DNA from: Harmothoe impar
Taxonomy: Eukaryota; Annelida; Polychaeta; Phyllodocida; Polynoidae
Reading direction: 5' to 3'
DNA: 64,000 bases
Assembly (NCBI GenBank): GCA_947462335.1
Contig: OX381704.1
Location: 121,578,065 to 121,642,064 of the forward strand
Part shown: one piece after another, positions 11,421 to 23,700 of the stretch
How the letters are laid out: every line of letters begins with the position of its first letter
Position numbering within the stretch: position 1 is the stretch's first letter
Program-made: the position numbers and the translations under genes
Notes under the pieces: generated by a model
Told to the model about the DNA's origin: nothing
The model's database searches: none
Seen by the model: the letters and a program-made list of their open reading frames with translations, nothing else

Positions 11421-11646
11421 ATTTGCTGTTGCTGCTGCTGTTGGTGCTGCTGCTTGTGCTGCTCGTGCAGCTGCTGCAGCTGCTGACAGCTGCTGCTGCT
11501 TGTGCTGCTCGTGCAGCTGCTGCAGTTGCTGACGATGTCACGGATGCTGTTGACAGATGCTGCTGCTTGTGCTGCTCGTGCAGCTGCTGCTGCTGCTGAC
11601 GATGTCACGGATGCTGCTGACAGATGCTGCTGCTTGTGCTGCACGA
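11389..11646. repeat. CAG/CTG-rich tract, right arm
   Basis: Mirror of the tract at 9463-9717 (reads CTG on the plus strand), with a slightly longer pure run near 11389-11420. Confidence 0.9.
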
Positions 11647-11703
11647 GACTGAGTAGCTGCTATTACTAATGCTACTAATACTAGTATGAGAAAATACATT
11701 TAG

Positions 11704-12570
11704 TCAGTTGATTAAATCAAGGAGGTTTTCTGACTTCAGTGGATCGTTTAGCCATCGGCCACGGGCGAAACTTGAAACCATTTTATACATGGGACAATTG
11801 GCAGAGTCGAAACATGTTGGTACGATGGGATCGATCATGTTCATCATCAGTTCAGGCAAAGGAAGTGTGTCGACAGCACGCGAAAACTTCATGTCTGGAT
11901 GTTTCAACACAAGGCCTTTTATCACACTCACACAGCTGCTTTGAAGAGTGAATCCTTGACCAAACTTGAGCTTTTCCAACACAGCTTTGGCCTCTTTCTG
12001 TGCAGTAAGGGATCTCTCTTTCGGGTTCATCTCAGTGCTGTCTAGCATGTCCTCAAAGTCTTTAACATAATGTTCCAACGGGCTACAAATGATGTACTCC
12101 AGATCATCGTCCGTATATGTCGTCTCCTCGCACCATATTGTGTCTTCTCCTGTTTCGAATTCCGTCATTTTCTGAACAATCTCCTCGTGAGTGCCTTGCA
12201 TATATCGAAGCTCCTTCAAAGACCTGATAACTTCTATGGCGAAGACTGAACAAATACCTGAAGGAATTTCACCACAGTCAGGCCAAGTATACGGAGCTAA
12301 GAAAAATAGCTCCAACAAAATCTTCTCCCTCTGTCCAAATGAAACTACTTCCGTTCCGATGAAGTTGAAGCATGCTTCTATCCATTGCTCCTTGGTGACG
12401 TCCTTCCAATGTTTCTTTACCTCACATGCATCATAGGGCACTGTTTCTCTTCCTGCTTCAAGTGGAAGTTGCTTTTTCTTTCTTGGACTCATTTGGAGAG
12501 AGTTTCGATGCTCTGTAGCGTCAACACTTCGATAAGAAAAGTAGCTGAAAATAGCAGAACTAACCATCAT
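11704..12570 (-). CDS. Unrecognised 288-aa protein, right-arm copy
   Basis: Mirror copy of the gene at 8536-9402: same length, same two possible starts, same stop, and one visible residue change (WLNDPLK here, WLNNPLK in the left copy). Both frames are intact, which means either recent duplication of the arm or continuing arm-to-arm gene conversion. The two genes converge on the palindrome centre. Function not recognised; the CLAMP-like resemblance noted for the left copy applies equally. Confidence 0.6.
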   Translation of the reverse strand: MMVSSAIFSYFSYRSVDATEHRNSLQMSPRKKKQLPLEAGRETVPYDACEVKKHWKDVTKEQWIEACFNFIGTEVVSFGQREKILLELFFLAPYTWPDCGEIPSGICSVFAIEVIRSLKELRYMQGTHEEIVQKMTEFETGEDTIWCEETTYTDDDLEYIICSPLEHYVKDFEDMLDSTEMNPKERSLTAQKEAKAVLEKLKFGQGFTLQSSCVSVIKGLVLKHPDMKFSRAVDTLPLPELMMNMIDPIVPTCFDSANCPMYKMVSSFARGRWLNDPLKSENLLDLIN

Positions 12571-14584
12571 AACATTCTGAGCGAGCGTAGAGTGGACGAT
12601 GCTACGATGATGAAGGGCGGGTCGAGAAAGTGTGATGGGTGAGAGCGTCGTTTCACTCCTTATGTACCCTGTCCTAGATAATCCTCTTAAACGGCTGAAA
12701 AGACTCTCTCAGTACAGAGTCTCTACTCAATTAAGAGATCTGTTAAGTAAGTTTTCACATGCTACCTGACTACTGCAGGTGGGTTTAGACTTAAGCAGCT
12801 TAGTGCACACACGTGTCTGTTAGAAAGCTACCTGCACACCTGCCTTCCTTTTTCACTAGTATTTACCCCCTGCCGACTTATAAGGCGCCTATACACGTGT
12901 CAGCCTCCTTATATACGCCTTCTTGCTTCTAGAGCTAAGCTACTTACCGTCGTTTTCAGCTGCCGCAGGCTGACTGGCAGCTATTTAAAAGAGAATACCC
13001 GTTACCTGTATAACGGATCAGGGGGTTATGAGATTAGAGTGTGTATACAAAAAAAGCTACAGGGGTCGTGAAGCAAGCGAGAGGGTGTCTGTCTGTGAGG
13101 TAGAGACGAGTACATGTGGTAAGCGACTTAAGTGTAAAACAAAAGCACCTCCTCTTGCCGTGGTGAGTGGAGCGGACGGCAGCTGGCTAGTTGAATAAGC
13201 GTCAGCTTAGAAGATAATCCGTCCACGGGCTGGCGCGTCACACCTGTCGTTAATCACCTCCTGTAGTCTTTGTATACACAGTTGACCTGGCTTTATCTCT
13301 TCACCAGCTATAATCCCATATACATGTAGCGCACGTTACACTTGTTATCCCTCTTTTCATGCTGATGGATGAGGGGTGGAAGGGTCCAGGTGAAAAGCAA
13401 TTTGATTCCTCTCTGGAAGAGGGTGGGGCTCTAGGTGAAAACAAGCTTAGAACATCCGGATTAGCCGCTCTCTCAGCTATATAAAGAGCCTCAATTTTTC
13501 TTGGAACAGTACTTCACCTCTGCCCACTTCGTCTTGTTGTACACTATCAGTCACGAGGCAGACGCTCGAAGTAGCAGATCTTTGCAGTATGGTTTATACA
13601 GGGGTTACCTGCTAATAGGAGTTTGTCTAAAAAAAATGGGTGAGTAGATCGCTTTTTTCTAAAAAAACACTTAGAACACGGGTATGAATATGTAGCACTG
13701 TAAATAGTTAGTGTGAGTACACAGTAGAATCTACGGTACTATAGTCTTAACTGTCTAAAGACTGTGGAGCGCGTTAATGTGCGGTCTCCTTACTAATTTC
13801 ACTTGACCAGGCTGGCAGGGTCAACTAGTCTAGGTAATTGCAACCACAAGGGTGGCTACTCAAGATCCAAGTAGACCTACTACTACGAGATTGTCTTTTG
13901 ACCACTCTGCCGCCTGGTGATTACATGCTCTAGTCTAGCTCGCCATACCCTAGTATAGTTCTCCGCTCTTTTCGTCAGATGGCGCCACAATAGGATTTTT
14001 GTACATTTCTACGATACTCGCGAACATTTTAAACGCATAATGAACTATATAAGCAACAAAGCACACTTCTAATATATTGAATATAAAAAACCGCGCTCAT
14101 CATCCCTCTAATCGCATTTTCCAGCCGCCGGCCAGCTGACTGCTGACGACAGGAGAGGGTGATTTTTTTTCTTTAGATTTAAGCCGCTTACCACACGCGC
14201 GCCCTCTAGTCACAGACAGAGTGACAGAAAGGGAGGGGGTCGCTTTGTTCACGCTACCTGTAGTTGTTTTTCTATACACACTCTAAGCCCATGACCTGCT
14301 AATCCTTTATACAGGTAACACGTGTTCAACTAATTACACTATTGTATGACAGTCGGTACACGGATTAATTTTAAACCACCCTCCCATCTGGATCCATGTC
14401 TGGTGGGTGGAAGGATCCAGCTGAAAAGCGTGATTAGGGCTTTTGTTTCTCTTATGATAGCAGCAGGTCAGCATGCGACAGCTGAAAATGTCAGACTAAG
14501 TCGAATTGTTTGTTTACAAACAGTCATGTGTCACGTGGTGTTGTTTACAAACAAGAGAGCCACGTGGTGTTGTTTACAAACAAA

Positions 14585-14897
14585 CCCTAAGTAGGTCACG
14601 TTACCCTAGTTACCAGAATGCCGGCTTCTGATTGGCTGAGCCTAAGTAGGTCACGTGACGTAAGTAAGTCACGTTACCATGGTTACCAGAATGCCGGCCT
14701 CTGATTGGCTGAGAGCTTCTAAGTAGGTCAGTAGGTTACCCAGAATGCCCCACTAATCCCCTAAGTAGGTCACTTCCGGTCACGTGACCAAATGGAGGCC
14801 TCTGATTGGCTGCAGGGTTACCCAGAATGCACCACTAATCCCCTAAGTAGGTCACTTCCGGTCACGTGACCAAATGGAGGCCTCTGATTGGCTGCAG
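14585..14897. promoter_or_regulatory. Subterminal repeats with CCAAT, E-box and ETS-like motifs (right end)
   Basis: Mirror copy of the block at 6209-6521, in inverted orientation. Between it and the gene lie the GTTTGTAAACAA / CACGTG repeats of 14510-14585. Confidence 0.6.
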
Positions 14898-14962
14898 GTC
14901 GATTGAGTAATAAACAGTACTTAACTATAGTCCCGTTCCGATACATACAATACTACTGACCT

Positions 14963-17479
14963 CAGATACCCAAAAATGTCAATGGAATAGCAATTCTATT
15001 AGCCAATGATCATAATACATGTATGTGTGTATATCTAGACGAGGGAGGGGGGGGGGTCTGGCATGACCCCCAGTTTTATTCTTGCATTCTACAAACACTC
15101 TGCTGCATTTTCATGTAGGTCTAAGCTTGTTGAGTCCGGGTTATCTACTTGAATATTTAGGTGGATTCTGAAACTAAACATAAACATGCACGAATCTTGT
15201 CCTAGAGAGTCCCCTCTACACTTTACCCCACCAGAACCATTCCGAAGTTGCTACACCACCTGCCCCCTCCTGAAAGCGGGTAGAATATTTTTTATCCCCT
15301 CCCCCCTCGACACGGCGGTTTTAAAAATCGACACGGGCGACACGGCCGTTTTTAAAATCGACGGGCATGCTAAGATTGAGTAGAAAGTATAGCTATGTAT
15401 GGAATAAAAATCGACAGTGACACAGCCCTTTTGCTTAAATCCAACACGGTGACACTGCCAAAATTCTGGGTACCAATGTAATAATGTAGAGGCAAATATA
15501 TTACGCACGCCCGTGCTAGCTCTCCTAGGTGCACGTACACACGTTAAGAGCGCAATCTTAACCTAAGAATTAAGACTATCTTAATTGTCTTAAAATTAAT
15601 TCTGACACTACTCCCTAGAGGGTGCCACACTCTTAACACAGAATTAAGACCGTCTTAATTATCTTAACCTATCTCAAATTATCTTAAAAATGTTTCTAAG
15701 CAAATGAAGGTCTTGACCCCCAACCTGACCCTACCAAAAAAGTGTTTTAAAACAGATTTTGATTCTTTTATTCAATTGAAATACCATGTGCCATTGGTAT
15801 AGCAAGTATACTTAACGTGAAGATGGTTTGTAAGGCATTAAAATTGAGTAAAATTACTGTCTAAGTTTTCATACTTTTCTATACCATTAAATCTCAAATA
15901 TCCTTTGACAAAACCCCGCCTATAAGCCGAATGTGAGTTTGAAGGAAAAGATTCGGCTTATAGCAAATAAAAACGCCAAAATAAATTCGGCTTATAGGCG
16001 GGGTTTTACGGTAGTTCACTCCAGTGATACTTTCTGTACCATTTGTGGCCAGTTTTGATCACTAGAATATATTATATGGCTATCTGAAGCACAAAATTCA
16101 AATTAGTGGCCTTTTTGAGCTTGAATCTGGGGACAGCATAACCTGGGAAATTGATACTATCCATCATAATTGAAAAAGCACTGGAATATGGTCATTTTTT
16201 TATGGATTTTGAAAAATTACCTTTAAATAAATAGCATATGATCAGTTTACAAAAATGTCACATATTTCATATTTTTATCATTTTCTGGCAGTTTGAAAAA
16301 CCCAAAGAAAATGGCCAAAAGACTGTATTTCCCCCCAATACCCGTATTTTCACATATTTATGGTAGCAGCCTAAATAAATAGCCTATTCACGTGAATATG
16401 TTTCTTTAAATGTCAATTTCTGTAGTCCTCAGCCCTCAAGGCTTCTCTCCAGTCTGTATTCTTGCATAAGATAAGTTTTTGAAAGACTGGAATCTGAATT
16501 GTAACTCCAAACATCTCCAATATGTAGTTAGTAAGGCATCAGTCCGCTATATGCCTGTCGGACCTGCAGGGGGGAGGGTCAACATTTTTCGTGCCAAATC
16601 TTACCATTACATGGGAGGCCTTTGAAGCATGTGGCTCCAGAGAGGTCAAAAGTGACCTGGCGACCTGGGCTGTTTTCCAGGCGACCTGGTACAATAATAA
16701 AAGCGACCTTGCGACTTTTTGAAAAAATTGACTATAGCATTAAAATGGTCTAAAAAACGACTTTGTGACCTGGGGCCCTTAATTTCGGCGACTTTCAGAC
16801 CTCGGGGGGGGGGGGGGGGGGGACCCCTCTGCACCCCCAAGCATAGTAGGATGCAGCTTTTTTTCTGCCCCCCCCCCCCCAAAAAAAAAAGAGGAGTCCA
16901 AATTTCTTACACCCCCCCTCTCGCCAAGGGATCCAAATTCTTTCCCCCTGCCCCCTGTGCCTGTATGAGCACTCCCTATGGGAAATATTGTCGCCCCTCC
17001 GCGCGAAATCTCGCCATCCCCCCCCCCCCCCCCCCCCCTGTGACTCATAAATAAACCCTCCCTAAATTCGAATCATTTCCATTCTGTGAGAGCTGCAGGC
17101 CGGCCCTGCTTGGCTGTTCACAACCAAAGTTTTCCGTCCGACAACACTGACCTACAAACCTACGTCATAGACACCCCCACCTCCCCGGCGCACCTCCCCC
17201 ACTAGACTAGTTCCAATCCCGACGCTCCGCTTTGCCTAAGTGAGGGCGAGCGGTAGCCGTAGGAGCGCATGGGATTGGAACGAGTCTACTCCCCCACCTC
17301 CTCCGCAACTCATGAATATTCAAATCCTATTTCAAACCCCGCCAGTCCTGGAAAAGTCATGGGCACGTCATACACAAGTAATCAACAACCAAAAATACAA
17401 TTCAGCCACGCACATTAAACATCCAGGAGCGCTCAGAGACCTCCATACCGAGGTTTCTGCGAGAATTGTGCACGATATG
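14963..17479. other. Intergenic DNA between the palindrome and ARID4
   Basis: No gene seen. It holds ATCGACACGG-type repeats (15300-15480), a stretch rich in 'cttaattatctta' (15550-15690), a CCGTAAAA-family fragment with one clear end (15910-16014, ending GGGGTTTTACGGTA), 'gcgacctgg' repeats (16640-16800) and long G- and C-runs typical of the GGGAGTG element family (16800-17070). Confidence 0.6.
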
Positions 17480-17789
17480 AGGGTAAACAAGGCGAGGGCG
17501 TCAGCACATTTGCTGTCTACTGGGGGCCGCCATGTTGGATGTGAGTGCGGCTGCGCGGCGCGGTGCGTGCTGGGAGCCGGGGCTGACCACGTGACGCGGG
17601 CAGCCAATCAGCGGCCAGAACCCCTCACAGGTTGTTGTTTCATCGATGGTAGAGTGGACAGGAACGTCCAAGTCCCACCTTTCAATGGGTGTTTCTACCT
17701 ATTTCTCTTAAAATCAAGTCGACATTTTTTCACCAATTGACGCCCGGGCCCTGTGGACACCGCCGTGACTCGACAGAGGCGATTTGATC
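17480..17789 (+). promoter_or_regulatory. Likely ARID4 promoter and 5' UTR
   Basis: CpG-rich stretch with a YY1-like GCCGCCATGTTG at 17526-17537, an E-box CACGTG at 17588-17593 and a CCAAT box in CAGCCAATCAGCGG near 17601. YY1 and CCAAT motifs of this form are common just around animal transcription starts. The stretch lies immediately before the proposed ATG|gtaaag donor. The exact start site is not determined. Confidence 0.5.
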
Positions 17790-20700
17790 ATGGTAAAGTA
17801 TAGTTTTTGAGTCATTTTCTCTGCGCACGGTTTGAGCGCGTATGGCGAATGTCATGTTTTCCAACGTAGTGAGAGTGTGACATGTTTTGAGGACAACATT
17901 TCGCCGAGATAGATCGGTGATTTGAAGTCAGATGGTCTTGGGTTTTCTAGGAACCAATGGCTATTCACAGAAAGACGGTGATTGTGTATTTGTGTGACTG
18001 TTTGGGGCTGGGAGAAGGCGGAGACTGCGGCTGTGCGTTCATTGTTCGTGATGGGCCTCGCCGCCATGTTCGCCAACATCCCCGGCCCAGCTGACTGGGT
18101 CAGCACCTACCCACACTTCACAGGGGGAAAGGGGATCTAGGCCGCCTCCCCTCCTGCCAAAACCTCACCACACAACAGGGATGGGTGCTAGCGGGTCTCT
18201 GCCATACAAACCACAGTAAAAGTACTCACAGAAGTCGCTGAGATTGTGAGGGAGGGGAGTGTAAGATGACGGGTATGTGTATTCAGTTGGGAAGACATGT
18301 TGCGTTGTGGATTGGGGGGAGGGGGTGGAGTGAAGTGCGTCACAATTTGACAGCTGAATCACCAGCATTCATTTACTATTTTTACTGTCCTGGGCAAAAC
18401 CAGAAGATGAAGGCAAACATCAATTGGCACTGGTCACATTACCTACAGACATGCATATCTATATTTGATGGAAAATAAGAAAAACTACCAGTTGATGTTA
18501 GAACAAATTGAACACCCCAGCCCCCCCCCCTCCCCTGCCGACACACATCTGAGAAATCAACTTCCATGGTTTGATCATGTCATCCAAGAAGATGGCTTTT
18601 GAAAATCGACCATTGAACTAGCCAGTCCTTTTTTAAAGTGAGCCTAGGCGAAGCCTAGCCTGAAGCCACGCAAGCACTTTATGCAGTGGTCAAAATTCAT
18701 GGGCGATTTGCAGCATTCCATGGTCAGATTCAATGGTTAATTTCTAGAGAGTTCAAGACCATTAATACTTTAAAAGGTCTCAAACGATCTCCAATCATGA
18801 AAATCTTTCAGTTACCTTCATATAATAATGTAAATAAATTAGTAAGGGGGGCCTATTTATGTTGACTTTCTGCACAATGCTGTAAAATCTTTGAAGAGGG
18901 ACAAAATGGCCGACATTATGTGTATTTTCACATTCTCCTAGCACATTCAAATACATCAGTACATTCTCAATGCAACTCGACTAAACATCTGGATGGAGAG
19001 TGTACAGTGAGTGACGTCACAGTAGCAGTGACGTCACAGTTTTAGCGACGTCGCGACGTTACCAAGCAACGTCGCTATGTTACCTAGCAACGTCACTATG
19101 TTACCTAGCAGTGACGTCATGCAGTCCATGTTGTTTTGATTTGTGTTTATGGTCAGATTCGGCAGCAGTTTGCTGTTAGAGTCGACAGTAGTTTGCTGCC
19201 CGGGGTTTGCTGTCAGAGTCGGCAGTAGTTTGCTGTCAGAGTCGGCAGTAGTTTGCTGTCAGAGTCGGCAGTAGTTTGCTGTCAGAGTCGGCAGTAGTTT
19301 GCTGCCAGAGTCGGGAGTAGTTTGCTGCCAGAGTCGGCAGAAGTTTGCTGTCAGAGTCGGCAGTAGTTTGCTGCCAGAGTCGGCAGTAGTTTGCTGCCAG
19401 AGTCGGCAGTAGTTTGCTGCCAGAGTCGGGAGTAGTTTCAGGGCTCGACAAATCGTTTCAGCACATGTGTGTCCACTGGGCACAGAGACAAAAATATGTT
19501 GTGTCCAGTCGATGGAATCTGTGCCCGACGGGGCCATGAAAATGTTGATAAATACTTTCTCTTTAACAAAAGGATAATTTACAGGATCTTGTATCGATAT
19601 ATTGACTTCCATATCTAGGATCCTGATACTACCAGCTTTCCAACAGTGCATAAAACTCGTTATTTGCCTGGTGGTTTTGCTCATGGAAATATGGTGCAAA
19701 ATGTTCTCAGTTTGAGTTGTGTCCACTGGGCACAACTTTCAAATTTGTTTGTGTCCAGTTAAATATTTCTGTGTCACGGGCACTGGACACAGCGATTTGT
19801 CGAGCCCTGAGTTTGCTGTCAGAGTCGGCAGTAGTTTGCTGTTAGAGTCGGCAGTAGTTTGCTGCCAGAGTCGGGAGTAGTTTGCTGCCAGAGTCGGCAG
19901 TAGTTTGCTGTCAGAGTCGGCAGTAGTTTGCTGTCAGAGTCGGCAATAGCTTGCTGTCAGTGTCGGCAATAGCTTGCTGTCAGAGTCGGCAGTAGTTTGC
20001 TGTCAGAGTCGGCAATAGCTTGCTGTCAGAGTCGGGAGTAGTTTGCTGTCAGAGTCGGCAATAGCTTGCTGTCAGTGTCGGCAATAGCTTGCTGTCAGAG
20101 TCGGCATCAGACTGAGTAGTTTGCTGTCTGAGTTGGCCGAAGTCGTTAACTGTCAGAATCGGCAGTAGTTTGTGGTCAGAGTCGGTAGTAGTTTCCTGTC
20201 AGAGTCAGCAGTAGTTTAAGGGGCTCACTTTTTTCCAGGGAAGCTTCCAATTTTAATTCATAAACTCGTTAGCACTACTTTCTTCTCGCAAACTTGAGTG
20301 CTCATAAATCCCCTGTGAAAGGCAGCTTGACTAGAGTTATGTTCCATGCTCCACGGTGTCCAGTCCACAAGCATGTAACACTGAGCATTCAGTCTCATGG
20401 CGACCTTAAGTCACACAGACAGAGTACCGGTGGCCAATACAGGAGCATTTAAGCTGGTGGCACACTGCTGCAATTTTGCTGCAAATTGCCTGTGACTGAG
20501 ACTCGTGCACGTACACACCGACGAAATGCCCCAGCAGTGGAAAAGCTGCTGCGAGTCCCTGCAACAATCATACGCGAGAGACGTGCGACTACTCACAGAA
20601 ATCTAAAAGTTTTAATTACTGCGAGTGTAGTAGCAATTGTCCTCCGTGCCAGTACATTTGTAACGAAGTTGCGACAGTGGATGACCGGCTTTAGTTATCC

Positions 20701-23700
20701 TGCCTGTGGGGGGGGGGGGGGGCGGTCATCCTGCCTGTGAGGGGGAGGGGCGGTCATCCTGCCTGTGAGGGGGGGGGGGGGTCATCCTACCTGGGGGGGG
20801 GGGTACAGTATAAACTGGAGCTAACTTTGTCTTGTGTTGTGTCTTACATGTGGGGGGGGGTACAGTATAAACTGGAGCTAACTTTGTCTTGTGTTGTGTC
20901 TTACATGTGGGGGGGGGGGGGGGTACAGTATAAACTGGAGCTAACTTTGTCTTGTGATGTGTCTTACATGTGGGGGGGGGGTACAGTATAAACTGGAGCT
21001 AACTTTGTCTTGTGATGTGTCTTACATGTGGGGGGGGGGGGGAACAGTATAAACTGGAGCTAACTTTGTCTTGTGTTTTGTCTTACAGGCGGGGGAGGAG
21101 CCAGTTATCCTTCCGGTCGGCACGGAGGTCAGCGCCAAGTACCGTGGTGCATTCTGTGAGGCCAAAGTCAAGAAGATTGTCAAATTAGTGAAGTGCAAGG
21201 TATGTCGAACAACTTCACTACCTCAAGATGTTAACGTTTTAAAGACAGCAGTGATGCACTATGAAACTTGTCTCGCATAATGCATCAGTTTAGTGCGGGA
21301 GAGGAACTTGCCAGCATTGCATCAGCGTCTCATGTGGAACCTTCAGGAGTGTGTCAACCCGATATTACGTTAGTGGGTAGAATGATTTAAAATGTATATG
21401 TATTACAGGAAAGTATCACCAAATGTTTTACAGTAAAACAGGTACCACTTTTAGTTCTATGTGACACAGTTCTAACACTTCTCTACTGCTCCCGATGTGT
21501 AACTTGACTTGTGGTTGGCTGTAGGTGACGCTGTTAGAGCCGCGACAACAGATCGTGGTGACAGACGAAGAAGTACGCGGCACTCTCAAGGTAAGGTCAA
21601 GGTCATCACATAGCGCTGTGGTGTATGGCCATTACACTCACTCTAGAATCTAAAGCAGAAACTACTGTCATTAACAGGGGTGTGAAATCTCCGCAGATAT
21701 ACGGACTTCCGCATTTTCGATGTCCCAGGGGATCACTCCTGTGATTCATCTAAATTCACTGAGAGTCATTTATAAGGGGGGTGGGGGTATGGACTCTGAC
21801 ATTTTTGTACTCTATGAATTTCCACAGATTCTTTTCAAATTATGCATTTAGATACAGAAATTTAATGTACCTGTGAGTGAAACATAGGTTTGCACCTTAC
21901 TTGCAAAACTTATTGAAAGAAAAACATTGATTGTAAGGCTACCCGGAGACGCATGATGATCTTCAGATGATACTGTTTTCGGCATTTCACACCCCTGCAT
22001 TAATGGTTGATGTGACAGGTTGAAATTGCTGTTACTAACTTCATATAACTCTTCACACTGTCGTAAAAATGCATGACTGCAGCCCTCGTGAGTTATGTCG
22101 CGAGGACTGCATTCATGCATCAGGCCTATCAGCCCATTGTCTTCACCGTTTAGTTTTAAGGACGGCATGTTGACATTTGCCCTTGTGATGCCAATACCAC
22201 CCCGGCGAGTAACTTGCTGGTGATGCATGTATGCAGCACGGACAAGTTACTCGCCAGGTCTGAATTCATGCAACATGACGACCAGCGCATTATGCCATAC
22301 TTAACCTGTATACTGTCTAACAGGGCATGTATACCGTGTCTGTATACTGCCTATACTTAAAGGGAAATCTCACCACTCACACTTAACCACACAGTACTAG
22401 AATTGTGAGTGGGATACGCTCGGTGATTGTACCATACTTAAAGGGTTAACTTTGTCTGTATACTGTGTAACTGTGTCTGTTTGCTGTGTAACTGTGCTGT
22501 ATACTGTGTAACTGTATGCCGTGTTTGCTGCAGCCGGGTGCCAAGGTGGAGGTGAAGCACCCAGAGAGCGGCGTCTACGTGGAGGCTACACTCAACAAGC
22601 TCACAGACTGTAGCATGTACACCGTCGGTATGTACCCCACCTTGTAGCCTTATGTATGTCTATTATGTAACATGGCCCAAAAAATTGGGTGGGTAGGTCG
22701 ATTTTTCTCTTTTTTACCCATTTTTTTTAGGATTTTGAGACAAAATTCCTCCCATTTTCAGGTAATTTTCAGTATGTTTCAAAATATTTCTGCAAAAAAA
22801 ATGTGTTTTTTTTTGTAAAAAAGAACCCACAAAAATGCCTTCCAAAAAGAAATTTAAAAAAAAATTTGGTAGGGCCAAAAAAATTGGGTCGCTAGGGATA
22901 CCTGAACACAACTTTTTTTTGGCCTAAGTACTAGTTCAGTCTTTTACATCCTCACATAGATTTGAACAGTGAATTCTCGCGTATAGGTCGCCTGTGCACT
23001 TATAGGATCACGACAAAGTCAGGGTGTGGCTTATACGCAAGTTTTAAGATGTACCGTATTGTTGCACATAGATGCCCGGGCAGCTATTTATTTAGACACA
23101 CTTGTACCCCCAGTGTTGCCGAAATAACGCCAGCTTTTGCCGGCGTAGAATCTCAATGGCCGGCGTAGGGCCTTAGAATGCAGGCCATAATGGCCTGCCA
23201 TGATCTCAGCTCCCTAATGGTGAAAGAATTTTTCAAGTCGGCCAATTATAAGCGAAGATAGGGCCATATTTGTGAAATTGAATATTTTTTTTAATTTCTT
23301 GGAAGTTTTTGCATAGTATAAAACAAGTTATAATGGGCACCTTGAAATACCAAAATTCACATGGCCTGCATGAGAAGGAAATGGCCTGCGTGAGATGGCA
23401 AGACGCAGGCCACCTTGGCCTGCATTAAGAAAAGGTTTTCAGCAACACTGTACCCCCGGCTCCTAATCAAGGCAGGCAGCTATTGTTTTAGACCCCCTGG
23501 GTGAGGAGAAGACAGCCAAAGAGCTGTTATATTGTACTATAAACAAGTTGGTAATCAAGCCATTTCAGCGTCCTCCTACTAAAATGGTTACAGTCATTCA
23601 GTGTATGCAGCATTTAGGATAATCCCCCGGCACCTATTCAAGGCCCGGCACCTATTGATTTCAAAGTCCTATTAGTGCTATTCAAGGGAGGCACCTATTC

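Larger units (their letters stand above)
6148..14958. mobile_element. 8.8-kb palindromic (foldback) element carrying two copies of a gene
   Basis: The sequence from 6148 rightwards and the reverse complement from 14958 leftwards match almost base for base to the centre at 10556/10557, with essentially no spacer. The termini are CAGTAGTATAGTATG and, inverted, CAGTAGTATTGTATG. ACCT stands directly outside both ends (6144-6147 and 14959-14962), the expected mark of a 4-bp target duplication. Visible arm differences are few: Asn/Asp near codon 275 of the gene, CAG copy number, a 15-bp indel near the centre, and scattered single bases. I find no transposase, integrase or polymerase. Superfamilies with 4-bp duplications exist (Chapaev and Academ, among others), but the ends alone do not assign this one. 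The exact stop at a duplicated ACCT argues against a simple assembly foldback. Confidence 0.85.
10557..14958 (-). repeat. Right arm of the 8.8-kb palindrome
   Basis: Reverse complement of the left arm, with every feature mirrored: gene at 12570-11704, CAG tract about 11646-11389, poly(A) signal at 10678-10673, subterminal repeats at 14897-14585. The central palindrome is GACACTAGTGTC at 10551-10562. Confidence 0.9.

Noticed and set aside
6148..14958. Palindrome as a sequencing or assembly foldback
   Set aside because: Ends coincide with a duplicated ACCT, and arms differ at several sites, including one codon and repeat length. Still worth confirming with reads.
16646..17054. Pro/Gly-rich frames around the G- and C-runs
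   Set aside because: Low-complexity runs belonging to GGGAGTG-type elements; no coding evidence.
17240..17740. 166-codon plus-strand frame
   Set aside because: It overlaps the CpG-rich promoter region of ARID4 and matches no family; GC-rich DNA has few stops.
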